From: Formicarius rufipectus
Taxonomy: Eukaryota; Chordata; Aves; Passeriformes; Formicariidae
Direction of reading: 5' to 3'
Assembly: GCA_013399695.1 (NCBI GenBank)
Contig: VXAU01001100.1
Location: 434,001 to 498,000, forward strand
Length of the DNA stretch: 64,000 nt
In this document: one piece after another, positions 25,102 through 38,027 of the stretch
Layout of the letters: each line of letters opens with the position of its first letter
Position numbering within the stretch: the first letter of the stretch is position 1
Notes under the pieces: model-generated
Told to the model about the DNA's origin: nothing
The model's database searches: none
The model's input: only the letters and a program-made list of their open reading frames with translations
Made by a program: the position numbers and the translations under genes

Positions 25102-25203
25102 TTACAGAATTGCGGAACACGTTGAGTTGGAGGGGACCTACAAGGGTCATCGAGTCCAACCCTTAGCCCCGTACAGAACTATGTCCAATAGTCACACCAC
25201 ATG
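25102..25203 (-). mobile_element. CR1 LINE, very short 3' end (minus strand)
   Basis: The plus strand reads 'attacagaattgcggaacac', then 'gttgagttggaggggaccta', then 'tcatcgagtccaaccc' and 'agtcacaccacatg'. This is the reverse complement of the same CR1 subfamily as 330-580. Only the last 100 bp are present, typical of strong 5' truncation during target-primed reverse transcription. Confidence 0.85.
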
Positions 25204-28200
25204 AAGTGAATATTTTTATAAATATTAGCCCAAATGAATGAAAAACATGTGCAAAAGTGATCCTAAGCTGAGTTAGGATTTAAAACCTCATGCAAAGACA
25301 AGATAAAAATGAAGACTAAAATCACCGAAGAACTGGGCATTGAAAAATTACATTAAGCATTTACAGAAAGGGACATCTTGTAATTTCTTGTTTTGAATGT
25401 TTTTGTGGGTGGAATTCTGGCTCTGCTGCAGTCAATGGGAGTTTTGGCATTGACTTCAAGAAGCCTGAGTTTCATCCTGTATTTTTAGGATAATTCTTCA
25501 AGGGATTTATAAGATATAATTTTAAATCATAACAGAAAACACCCACTAAGGAAGCTACTAAATATTTTTTTGGGAAGAACAAATGACTTTAAGATGGAAG
25601 CAATTTAAAATACTCTTCCAACTAATTTTCATTTGCTCTCCTTGGTTAATAAAGGTTTAGTTTTATACCACAACAGGAAAAGAAAAAGTCATATGAATGC
25701 ATATGCTTGAGAATTTTTCTTATGAGACTTCTAGAAAAGTTGCAGCATGTAATTATTTTAGTTTATATTTGATGAACTTTAATGAACTTGATACCCTTAC
25801 CTATTAGATAAGAGCCACATCTCATCACTAGCCAGCCAGATAATTAATGGTTGCAACCACTGTAATAAAAACTGATATTAATCCAACCTGCCATGGTCTG
25901 TTTATTATTGTGAAGCAACTCATCTCTGACAAGCTGACAGCAAAATATGGAAGAAACAGAAAAGCTATTCATGCGGATCGTTTGTTTTGGTGAGTGACAT
26001 TCTGCATTGGTTAACACCATCTGACAAAAAGCAGGTAGCCATGTGTTTTCAAATGCCTGCTTAGACGTTAATGGTAGACAAATAGGAGACTTTATGTTGA
26101 CTTCTGTGTGTGCTTTGAAGTCACTAATGAATATGTTTTTGAATAACATATAGTGTGAAATCTCAGCTGAAGCAGTAAATACATTAGCATGACTATTTTC
26201 CATTCTTCCTCTTTCCCTCTACTTCCTGTTTTCGTGGTTTTCTGATGTTATGTCCTGTCTGTGATTACAGTATATGCTCTTTGAGAGAAAGAACACATAT
26301 ATACATGTGTCTGTGTGCCTGTTTCTGTATGTGACATCTCATTTACTCTGAGTCTTTTGCACACTCTTGTGCATGAATTTTTCAAAGCACAGATATATTA
26401 TCCTGGTAACAGTATACCTTACTGTTCACCAGTCATAAAAATAGCTTTTTTTTACTGCTCAGCAGGTCTATTTTGTTTTAATATCACTTCCATTAAAATG
26501 TGAATCCTGTGTGCTCATTAAGTTCAAGATAATTTTCAAGGAAGCATTTGCTTAAGGTCCACAGAATTATACCAGGAGATGAATGCAGTGAAGAGTTCAG
26601 ATCATTCTCTTCAACTGTTTAGTAACACCATTCCTCTGCAGCTTTCACCAGGGGGGTTTGTTCATTGAGGTCAACATTTTCAACCTAAGACTTAAATTTA
26701 GATTCTCCAATCTATATTTATGTATCTAAATATAAATGGTTTCATTTTCAAAGGTGCAGATTACTCCTGTCTAGTGCTGACAGCATCTATTCCCATCTTC
26801 CCTGCTAGAATTATTAGGAGGCACCTTCGTGCCCTGCTGTGCCAAGCAGGGATTCCTGACATGCAAACACATGTAAATATCATGAGTCCTATCTGACAAA
26901 TGTGAAAGGACCAGGATGAGGAAGGTTGTGTGGATACACTTCAGGGGAATGAATAAGTAAGCACAGAAGCTGGGAAGACCAGGGCAAAGACTGATTGTTA
27001 GATTTTTTTAATAGCAATGAAGATCTGGTTAGACAACAAGTAAAAACGAGTTGGTTGATCCAAACTAAATCTTGAATAATGAAGTGTGCAATTACTGAAG
27101 CACCTTTTTAAGGCATTGTTTGTTCATGTCAGATGTGAGCTGCAAAATGCAATAGTTTTTTTGACTTTAGCCTAAGAGAAACTTAACATGAAGGACAAAG
27201 AACTGATTGCCCACATCAAGTTTTATTGGTACATTTGTTGATACATCTGATCCCTTTGGAACTGCTCATCCTTTCCTTTTGTGGTGTGAGTTGGTGATAA
27301 CCAAAAATCATCAGACAAAATGTGCAAAATCCCCCAGCGAAAGCAGGTCAAGCCTCTTCTGACTGAAGTGTTCTCCCTGCCTTTGAACAGAATAAATAAC
27401 ATTTATACTCCTTATGTTGAGACAGCTTAACTACATGTGTTCTTATATCTAATCCACAGCACTGTCTGGATTTGCTTTTTGTGTACACAGTAACTGACAA
27501 TAAACAATTAAAATAAAATGCTGGTTTTCCAAAGAAAGTTGGCCAGTTTAGGTAAAACCACTTTCAGCTCCAAACTCCTGCACATACATGTTATTGTTCA
27601 GGTTTACAGACACCTTTGTTACCAGGCATCTTTATGCCATAATAAGTCTCCTCTTTCCTGCCACTACTCCCCAGTTTAAGTTGCTTTGTAAAGGTAGATT
27701 ATAATACTCTTACCCTCCTTTAATTCTCTATTATTAAAAAAACAGTGCACGTTTTTCTTCAGATGAGAAGTTGTTACCTGAAAAATGCTAGAGGTTTTGT
27801 AGTCTTTGAGGGTATTTGGAACAAACCATTACTGTTTGCAGACTAATTGTTTGGTGAGAATAAGGCAAGTTACTTTAATGACAGCTTGTGAAATAACAAT
27901 CTATGATATAGTACTTGGATGTAGCAACGACTGTGTTTCAAGCCAAGTAAAGAAACTGTCAGTATCTTGTGCGTGAGAAGCTTGTAGATACCCTGAGGTG
28001 ACTTCATATAATTCTAAACCAGCAGGTAGCTTCTTGCATAGCTAATCATGGCATCAGTGCCTGGAGCAAGTGGAGGTGGTTGACAATGTACTTTAGTTTT
28101 AGATGAATTCAGCTCCTTTTGAATATCATTTTAATTCCCTGTTCCAGTTTCTAAAGTAGGCATTTACATGCTTTATTTTTGCAAAATACAGAAGGTAATC

Positions 28201-30980
28201 TTGGGAAGGAGAAAGCATACTTTATGTTAAAAAAGCAAACAAATAAACCAAAATCAAAATAACAACAACAACAAAAGAAAACCAAATAGGATTTTGGGAA
28301 CTCTAATTCTTGTCTAGTAGAGCTCAGAGAAAAACTCCTAGAAAATAGTAAAAAGAAGTATTTTTCTCTCTTTGTGAAATACCTCAGATATTTTTGAAGA
28401 CGTTATATGTAAGTCAGTGTGATTATATAGATTATTCAAACTGTACACATCTCAAACTCTTTGCTAGAAACACCTTGACTAGTTGTTGGATACATTAATA
28501 TCTGATACCTCATAGAATTACCTTTGTGTTTTATACATTTTTATAAAACAAGAGGAATACAAGTCATTTCAAGATGACTGTCCAAAAACTGTTTTTTAAA
28601 ACAGATGGTCAGTCCTTAAAACTGTCTGTAAGAAATGTCAGATGCAGAGAGCTCTTTAATGGGATTAAAAACGGGTAAGCACTTAAATAGGTAAGCACTT
28701 AAATACTTATCTTTGAAAAATCCATTAATTCATACCTTTTAACACCTTTAAAATCTCGAGACTTTTGTTTCTCAGCAACTCTTGTTATGCCAAATATCAG
28801 CACATTAACACTACTGTGACACTTCATAGCAAAATCAAGAGAAAACAATACCTTGTTTTCATCTCTATGAGAAATATTTAAAAACATGTATCGAAGTGGA
28901 CGTTTTACTTTTATTCAGTGAATGCTGGGAAAAAAGCTTGACAATTTATTCTCCCATTTCTACTGTCTTCACTATAGCCAGACTATGTCTCAGTCTAAGT
29001 TCTAAAATGCTGTATATGTACGACTACTGTAAAAGTGTGTAGCTTGCTAAAAGCTTGGGTTTCAGTGTTTAAGCTGATGTTACTGGGCTAGTTGAATTCT
29101 TTGGTTTGTGCACTGTTACTTCACATCATGGCAGAGGAGAATAAAAATAATGAGGACTATTTTACTGTCATGTTACAGCCAGAGGAAAGTCAGTCTCAAA
29201 AATCAAATCATGTAGACAAATAATTCACCAGCACTATATGCCTTTCTCCACCGTGCAAGTGCTCCAAACTCCCCACTATGCTTGCAGAGATTTTCCAGAG
29301 CTCTAGTTACTGTCTTTTCTATCCTACTATCTCTAACTTTACATCTACAGAGAGCTATTTTCTTCTCATCTGTCCATTTGGAGCAGGATGGACAATGCAG
29401 AGGTTATCTGCTGCTAGGCTCTTTCTCTGCAGACAGACCCATAAGATGGCTCCTGACAAAGAGCAGCTCATCCCTCACACTCATTATGCTTGCTTGTATA
29501 TCTGTTGGGGGTCACTGGGGAAGTCAGGACCTGGCTGAAACTTCCAGAAACATTCCAGAAGACTACATAGGCTCTTTTGTCTCTGTGTCCTCAGTGATTT
29601 CAGATGCAATGCTATAGTAGTGAGCTAGTGTTTGGAAGGAGAAACAGGAGGAGAGGGTGCTTTCCATATAAATCTAGTTAAAACATCATTTCTGAAGGGC
29701 TTAAGGAGTCTAGTGGAGTATAAATACCTGCAGAGACTTTTTGCCTTCCTTCCCTCTGAAACAGTATTGTCTGGGTATAGCAGCTGAAACTCACCTCTTA
29801 TGGTCACAGTATTAATGGTCAAAAACTTTATAGTGTGCATATAAATTTAGGTTGCTTGATTATGGGCGGTAAACACAGGAGCTGAATGAGATATCTGCAT
29901 TGACTGGCCAAAAATGCACAAGAAATAAGCCATTTTTTAAAGTAGTAAAGGCTGGGAGGGCAGGGTTACCTTCGACATTATAAGGAAACACAAGTCTATC
30001 TTAAAAGACTCTGAGTTATGAATGATTTTATTGTCATTTTCCTGAGGAAAGGTTGTGTTTGTATAAAAAAGAAAGACACAAAAAAATGTGAAAAAAAATT
30101 CGTTTGCTCACATGTTTAATTTTTCAAAGGATATCAAAACAAAGCATATAACCTTCTTCCTTCAGTAACGCATGACCTCACTCATTGTTTTTTTGTCTTT
30201 CCATTTTCTCTCACTGAAAACATGGAGAATTCAAGGGAAAAGGGACTGAACAGAATGAATAGTGTTCTTGCAACAGGAGTTTTTCTAATATAAAGTTTAA
30301 AACAATTCAAAAGTTGAGAAATATATTTTCCAATCTTTCAAAAAAAAAAGTGATGATTTTTCCAGTGAAAGAAGAGCATAAAAAATTCACCCTCAAAACA
30401 ACAGAGAGAGGCAGAAACATTACAAAAAAAATCCTTAATAAAACAAATCTTTTCCCATCAGAAACAAATCTCCATTTTAGAATTGAATAAAAACTGTCTG
30501 ATTGGTTTTGAAAGTATAACATTTTAATCAGAGATACTAAGAAATTGAGTCATTTGGCTCAGTTCGTCACAGCCAGTCATAACTGTGAAGCCAAACAGCC
30601 TGAGAAACAGTCAGGGAGTCACTGAGGACAGATCATCCACAGATAATCTTCAGGTCATGACTGAGGTCATTTAGCACAGAACAATCACTATTTTTTGTTG
30701 GTATTATGAGATCAACTCTCATAATATGATTTTTACTTGGGCATGAGCAAGTACTTGTATGTTTGTATGTGTCAGAATTAATGAATCGTTCAGACTTTGT
30801 GTGGTTAGAAATTTGGTATGCCTATATGAAAAAGTTATGGTCTGTGTAAAGGTCATAATGCACAAATATTCCATGCATTACAAACAAACAAGGAAACAAA
30901 AATTAAGTGGGCAAAACAGAGAGACTTAGGATCATAGGTAATGTTATGTCATGTCATAAGAGTAAGAAAAGGTGGAGTAT
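25204..30980. other. Unique AT-rich non-coding sequence
   Basis: No gene was supported. It contains a short (AAC)n run (28261-28275) and a two-unit tandem duplication (28674-28705). Open frames are up to 119 codons (25844-26203 minus) with no recognisable domain. Confidence 0.58.
28674..28705. repeat. Two perfect 16-bp tandem units
   Basis: The unit ggtaagcacttaaata occurs twice in direct succession. A recent small tandem duplication is the simplest reading. Confidence 0.92.
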
Positions 30981-31240
30981 ATTAACTGCATGTAGATGTC
31001 TACACATAATCTATAGAATAGATGTTCACTTCTGAGTTAATCAGCATGGTTCTCCTCAACAGTCACTGGAGTAAAAAGGTGCTTATAGTGTGTGATACAC
31101 ATCTATCAGAACAGAGATACGTAAGCCAGGTGGGATGAAATGTGTCGTGTGTGCTTATTCCTTTCCTCAACAATAACTAGCATGACTTGATCAGATGTAG
31201 ATGTCTACAAGGTCCAAGTGCAAAATTAAGTGAGAAGACA
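30981..31240. repeat. Old repeat bounded by two copies of a 14-mer
   Basis: The near-palindromic 14-mer tgtagatgtctaca occurs exactly at 30991-31004 and again at 31196-31209, 205 bp apart in direct orientation. A one-mismatch copy lies in the foldback element at 6717-6730. This may be a second, more decayed member of the same dispersed family. Boundaries are guesses. Confidence 0.4.
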
Positions 31241-31417
31241 CCTTTCCCAAATGGCTCATCAGATCACTAGCCAACTCTTGAGAAATTTGCTTAGGAGTTT
31301 CTAACAAAAGAGGGAACTAAGCATGGCAAAGAGTCAGGGGAGCCAGGTCTGTCTGTGATCCTTTTTATTAAAACTCCTTATAGTAATAATGTTTCTCTTT
31401 CCCTGAAAGGAAATGGG

Positions 31418-31585
31418 AAAACAAAACAAAACAAAACAAAAAACCAACCAACCAACCAAAACAAACAAATGCAAACGAACAAACAAACACAACAAAAAAC
31501 CCCCAAACAATCCACAACCAACCAACCAAAAAACAAACCAACCAACCATCAAAAAAAAAAACCCAAAAACCCCAAAAACCAAAAC
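31418..31585. repeat. A/C-rich simple repeat (ACAAA/CCAA)n
   Basis: About 168 bp of nearly pure A and C on the plus strand. It starts with five-base acaaa units, passes into ccaa and caaa units, and ends in runs of A with short C blocks. Four overlapping open frames on the two strands (Asn/Lys/Thr/Gln-rich or Phe/Gly/Val/Trp-rich) are artefacts of this tract. Confidence 0.93.
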
Positions 31586-34500
31586 TGGAACAGTGCAATG
31601 GTCACTGTTTTGATAATGTTTGGGATAAAATCTAAGGACTCCATAGGTAAGTGTTAATCTGAGCTGAGCTTGAATTCCAGGGTTAGTTATGGCTATGAGT
31701 GATTGAAAAGGTCATTGTTTTAAATTTTGTTTCTGGGCTTATTCCAGCATTCACATTAGAGTGATTTCTGCCTGTTCTGCCTCTATTCGGTTATGCTTTT
31801 CTAGTGATAATGTAGCCAAGTAGCTTAATCCCCTCTTTAGTTTTTACCAACAAAAACCCAGTGGTAATATTGCATCTCTGATTCTGTGATATGAGAGATG
31901 GGAGAAGACTAGTCAGAAACATTCAGCTTTGTTTAACTCTACTATCATTGAAATTACAGTGAAATGTCCATTTCTGGCTGTACTGGGTTTTCTAGAGGGT
32001 TTACCATTTCTGTTTATTTCTAGGTGTAGCAATTAATATTTCTGTAGTGATACAAAACACAGGCAGAGGCTGAGCTTCATCTACAGCCTCATGCCCCTTC
32101 ACCTGTCTTCTCTTCTGCATCTGCCACAGGTACACATAACATGTTAATGTTTCTTCATGACCAGAAGGTGGACAATCTGTAGCCACAGAAAAGGCTACAG
32201 GACTGTTCTAGGTGGCTGACAGGGAACAGACAGATACAAAATATTGTACTTCAGCAGCAAAAGCTGTGGGAAACTTGTGGACTGCTACCTGAGCTCTGTG
32301 TTACCAGATAATTCCAGTGTTGTGGAGGGACTCCTCCTAGGGAAGTATGTTCCAGCTTTGGAGTTACAGTTGTCTGTCTGTTGACAAAGTGGCCAACTAC
32401 TCAGTGTTTCTAAGTCCTCAGCTGAAGTCAGAGAAAGGTCAAACAGCAAGATGTCAAGTGTGTTTTTTAAGCAAACAAATAATCACTCAAACAGAAAATC
32501 CAATTGTCCCTCAGAAATTTAATTTAAAAAGATAATTCAAAGATAGTTTAAAATTACTAGGTCAGGTGATAAAGACAAGCCCACTGTGCTCAATAAATCG
32601 AGCAAAGCTGAAACATTCAGTGGGTTTGGCTCCCTTGCCTCACATGAAGCAATTCACAATTAAATGTGAGTTTTCTTCTTTAAACAATTTCCATGGTTTG
32701 ATTTTCTTTTTTGTGGTTATTTGTTCCCTTGGAAGGTGTACTAGTCATGTTGCTTTTGAACTAAAATGCAGCATACCATATACTTTTTATTGGCATCAAT
32801 GCAATTGCTTCTCGTTGGCCTCCAGAAGTCCCAGACCTCCCGACTAGAACTGGTGTGAAGTGCTGCTGGCATCTTTTCACAAGTACAAAGAAATGCAGAC
32901 AAATCACCCCCACATTGCAAAAACTGTAATAGTTCCTTTTTGATTTCAAGATTCACTTCAAAATAACTACCCTGGCTTGATAGACTTTTCAGGTACTTGC
33001 TCCAGTGTATTATGTCTCAAATGTCTTGGGCTGGATCCACTCCTGGCTACACAAAGGGTCAGAAAAATTGCCCAAAATGTGCAGCTGACCACTCGCACAG
33101 CTGGTGGAGTTGTGACCAGAGCAAGCTATTCTCCAGTGATCTCTGATGTGCAAATCCCAATTGAGAGAGGCTACTTTCCAGTACACTTTTAAGTGTGCAG
33201 AAGATGCCATGTTAAGAAGCCAAAAGTCTCTTTCATGATGCAGAGCTATGATAAGCGCTCTGTGAAGCAATTTTTCAGAAGAAGGGATCTTCTTCACAGC
33301 AGTTCTCAAAACTGTAATGTCGACAGTGTTAAGATTTTCAATTTTTCCTTCTAAATTCCCTGTTTTTTCTGAAAGTCATGATCTTCTCTGGACCTCCAGG
33401 TAATCCAGCAACAACCAAGTAATGCCTGTTTTGCTCCCTTGGCTCCTACAACCTTCAGTTTTCTGTTTCTGTAACTCAGCAGTGATTACTATTAAGATTT
33501 TATCACAAGTCTCATAATATTTCATACTTTTAATCTAAATCTCCACTAAAGTCAGCTAATTACAAGAAAATCCTATCTCATTTTTTATGAGGCTGATCCA
33601 TAATCCTTACAAGTTGCAGAGAAAGATCTGGGTCATGAAAATTTAAAAAGTCAAAATCTGCATGAAAACTTCAGGAAACTATTTTTTAATTTCAGGGGGT
33701 TTATGGCTAATTCAGGGGTCTGGTTTATAAATTTTGAATGCTTATGTGGTTTCATCAATGTTCTACACATTTTCATGAGATGACTGTTTTATCAGTTTAC
33801 TTTGTGCTGAGTCTTTGAAATGAGCATTACTTTCAGGTCAAAAGTGGTCTGGGTGATTAACTGAAAACAATAAACTGTATATTCATATAGTCACTCATCT
33901 ACAGCCTGAACAAAGTGTAATTTCTTCAAGAAAAAGAGGCATAGTATACATGTATATATATGGATGGAAAGGAGACCGTATTAAGAAGGAAATAAACACC
34001 CAAACTAGGGCAACTGCTGTATTTAGCAGTAGAAACCTGTGAGTAAACTGTGGAGATCATTCTAAGTGGCAGAAAAAAATTACACCATCATATATATTCA
34101 GCATGTGCTCTGTGTGTTAGAACAGAATCTTTTAAATGTATTTTACCAGAGGACGCTGAAAAAGTTAGCAAAGATCTGAGAGAACTTGTGATAATTCTCT
34201 ATAAATACATTAGAGAGCTAAATAGAGGAAGGTTGAAAAGCTATTAAAAATAAAGGATAAGGTTGGCACAAGAACAAATAGTATAAACTCACCATGAATA
34301 AATTGGAGCTGGAAATTAGAAGGAGGTTTGTAACCATCAGAGCAGTGAGGAAGTTTTGCATGTTTTTACTAAGTCTATGCTATGTAGCCTTGAAAAGCCA
34401 CATGCCCTACTTACCATGAATCCAATCTTTCAGGGGTCAAGGAGAACCATAAAAATCTTCAGGAATCTCTACTCCCAAGTATAAAAATGTCACAATTCTG

Positions 34501-37500
34501 GGGGCAAATATTTATTGCAGGACCTCTTCAGCTAGAAGGTTTAATATGAAGTTCTTGTTCTGAGCCCCGCAGTGATGAACATTTTTAAAAAACAATTACT
34601 GAACATGTGTTTTGCATAAGGTGCTTTTTCAATTCACCCCTCCATGTGGCTGAATGTCACCCATTCTGAATCTCCCTTTTTCTGTGCCATCTTTGAGGAG
34701 AAATTTCAGTTTCAAGAGGAAAGAAGGAAATGTTTTTTACCCACTTTAAAATGGATATGGCTGTACTATTAGAATTGTGAAATTAAAAATGTTTTCCATT
34801 TTAAGAGTAAAAATATAACCATATTTTAATCTTGAGGTCTCTAGGTATATTTTGCAAATCTATGGTTAAAAAACAATAAATTGGAAATTTCTCAATACAA
34901 ACAAATTACACTCAGTATATTGGAGGCATGGCCTTTTTCCACTTTTAGGGTCCCAGTACAGAAAATTAATTTAGCATCATGGTTAGAGTAACTAATAACT
35001 TTGAGGTGATAGTTACTAACTCGTAATTATTTTCTGTGAAAAAAATTGAAATGCCTCTGTTTGCTAAACTTCTCAGTTCAAGTTTTACATCAGCAAGATC
35101 TCACAAAGTCACTGAATTTTGTAGATTATCACTTTAAAAGAATCTTTATACATCTTTTGTGCCAAGTAACTGTATATAATTAGACCTCACTTAAATTCTC
35201 AGAATAAGTAATTACAAATGTTCTTTCTTGTTGTGTAGCCTTGATTTGTTTGCACCTAATTTCATCCCTCACCCAAGTTACCTCTTCTGCCTGTTCCACG
35301 GCACCATTTGCACTGCCTTAGTTCCACCTTAAATTTAACTTGCTTTCATTTTCATTGTCTTAATTTTTGCAGCCACATAACAGCGCTAGCTGCTGCACCT
35401 GACTGTGCCTAATTACCTTTGGAAAGCAATGCAAGCAACTCTAGCTTTGCTCTGAAACTCTTCCTTGTTTCCTTGCAGACTCCTTTGTTCATGGCATATT
35501 CATTTGCTAGTTCTGAAAATTCATGTTCAGACTCAGCTATGCATTCAACTCACTTTGTTTTTATTTATCGGCCACCTAGCAACATTTTCTGCAGACAGGT
35601 TCCACGGTGAGTACGTGTCATTCAAAAGTATTACCTTGTGCAAGTGTTTGTAGCTGTACAACCACATCTGTTTTTTTTAAAAGAAATTTTTTCATCACAC
35701 AGCATTCCCTGTGAAAAAGAGACACGATTTGTAATCTTTTCAGAGAATCCACATTTATTTTTCCAGAAAACGTCTTTCAAACTCTTACATTATAAACCAG
35801 TCATAACTTTTAGCAAAGGTAAGAGGAGTATTAAAACCTGACTTTCCAGAATAATTTGGTTGCATGAGACTTTTAAACTTTAGCTTTCATTATAAGGCAG
35901 AGTTTAAGTACGTGACCAAAATGTGCCTTGAAGGCTGAACCTCCCCCCACAACACAGAAGGTAAATTAGGGGAAAAAAAGCCTAAAATCTGTTTCATCTC
36001 TAAATATCTTTGATATTAGGGCCAAGTTCCTAATTATTAGCATGTATGAAAGTATGAAAGAAGAGTTTTGAGCACCAAGACATCCTAGTCCAGAAGTAAA
36101 TATTTTGTTTACAGCTAACTTCAAACATTATAATACAGACACCTGCATTGCTCTAATACTCCCTTTATTGTCAGGGTAAAAAAACAAACAAAAAGGGCAG
36201 TCTCTTTATCTAGCCTCTTTCACATATACACTAAAGTGAGAAGAAGAACATCCTGTTCATTACTTATTCTACTGTATTGAGCACAAGAAACTTTTTAGTG
36301 ACTGGATCACATCTGGCACCGAGTAAAATCATCCTTTCTACCATTATGGTGGTGTTATTCTCACTATACCAGTAGCACTTAGGCTACAGTACTTTAAAAT
36401 CTGAATCTTTGGCTTTTCAGATAGAATTTCTTGTTTCCTTGTCTAGTTTATATCTAATAGTGATGAGACTCAAATACATATTTTCACAGAGTACCTGAAT
36501 CACAAAACAACATTAGAGTCTGTAACCAGGGACATTAAAAACATACACATTTTTTCGGGAAAAAAATAAGACAATAAGGAAACACACTTAGTTTTCAACC
36601 AACTATTTTTTCTCCACTTAGTTTCAGGATTTGTGACCTAAATCTTAGTAACAAGGTGGCTGGGAACTGTGCAGACAGAGCAGTCCACACAGCAGCCACA
36701 GATTTTTCAGCACAGAGGGAGATGAAGAAAAGACCCTCAAAACCAGATGGGTTTTTTTTAGGGGCCAGGGAAAAAAAAGTGAATGGAAAAGCAGGTTGTT
36801 TAACTTTTTAGGGATCAATGTGGGTCAGTTTAGTCTTCTTGACAGCTGCCTCGCAGTGGAGGGCATCGTGCTGAGCTCTCTGCTTTGTGTCCCCATCAGC
36901 CTGACAGCTGTATAGAGCCTTCAGACAGGTGCCTTCAGAGCTTTGCTGGGTAGAGGGTGAGGCTGGGACTGCACAGAGGATCCTCCAAGAGCGGGTCTTT
37001 GTGTCTGGTAAGGAACAGGGGCTCTAGCTGTCCTACCAAACAGCTTAACTCTCCAGAGTGCCCTTGGGTCCTGATCGCCCACTAGAATAAAGCCTGGGCT
37101 TTATTTCTCCAGAAGCAGTATAACTACATTAAATAGCACTGGACTTGACTACCTCCACCATCCTTTTTATCTTCCAACGTCACCCATCCCCTGTCAGCCC
37201 ACACCAGGGTCACGTGACACACACTCTTAGCTTTGTGGTATAGGAACAGTCATTTGACGGGCTACAACGCAGTCACACTGGTCTGACTTTATTGTGTTAT
37301 TTTTCAGAAATAATAGCAGTCACAGAGCTGGCTTTGGGTTCTCTGCATCACCTTCATTCTGGTTGTAAATGTGTCCTTACTCATAGTCAGCCTCATGCTC
37401 TATAAATATTTCATTGATTCGGACAGGGATTCTACTACGGCTACTCCATATAAATAAAGCTAACAAAATCCAACCCAAATTAAATAGGCATGCACAAATC

Positions 37501-38010
37501 TCCAGTGCCTCAGCCTTGGCCGCATAGCTACGTTAATACTTAGCCAAATTGAAAGCTATTTACATTTGCATTGCAGCATGTTATGATGATTTCTGAAACC
37601 TCTTACAAAATATCTTTCCCTTGTACCTCTATGCATTAGACTAATGGTCTGTCTAGGCTTGGGGTCTAGTTATTATTTCAATATAAAACAATAACAGTAT
37701 AACAGCTAAGGGACTTGCGTTTTGCAAGAATCTGAAAGACTTCAAATTGCATCAAAGTGAATGAAATACACTGTATCATTTTCAAAAACATTATTTTAGG
37801 GTTTATTATACACACCTTTAAATAACAGTTGTTTTTATTTGTGAGTAGTTTTAATGCAGTCAGTTATACCACTTATATCAGTAAGCACTTCTAAACTGGA
37901 GATTAGAAATTGAAGACATTGTGTCATTGGCATTTTTTTAATTGAAAAGTGGCTTTTGACCACAATAACAATTTTTAGACAGACTGTCTGAAATTTCTAT
38001 TTGTCCTTTT

Positions 38011-38027
38011 CTTTCTTTTTTTTTTTN
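38011..38027. repeat. T-run ending in an unresolved base
   Basis: A pyrimidine run (ctttct followed by T bases) ends at an N at 38027, the only ambiguous base in the window. Homopolymer length here should be treated as unreliable. Confidence 0.9.

Noticed and set aside
31334..31657. Overlapping open frames rich in Asn/Lys/Gln/Thr or Phe/Val/Gly
   Set aside because: They are translations of the A/C-rich tract at 31418-31585.
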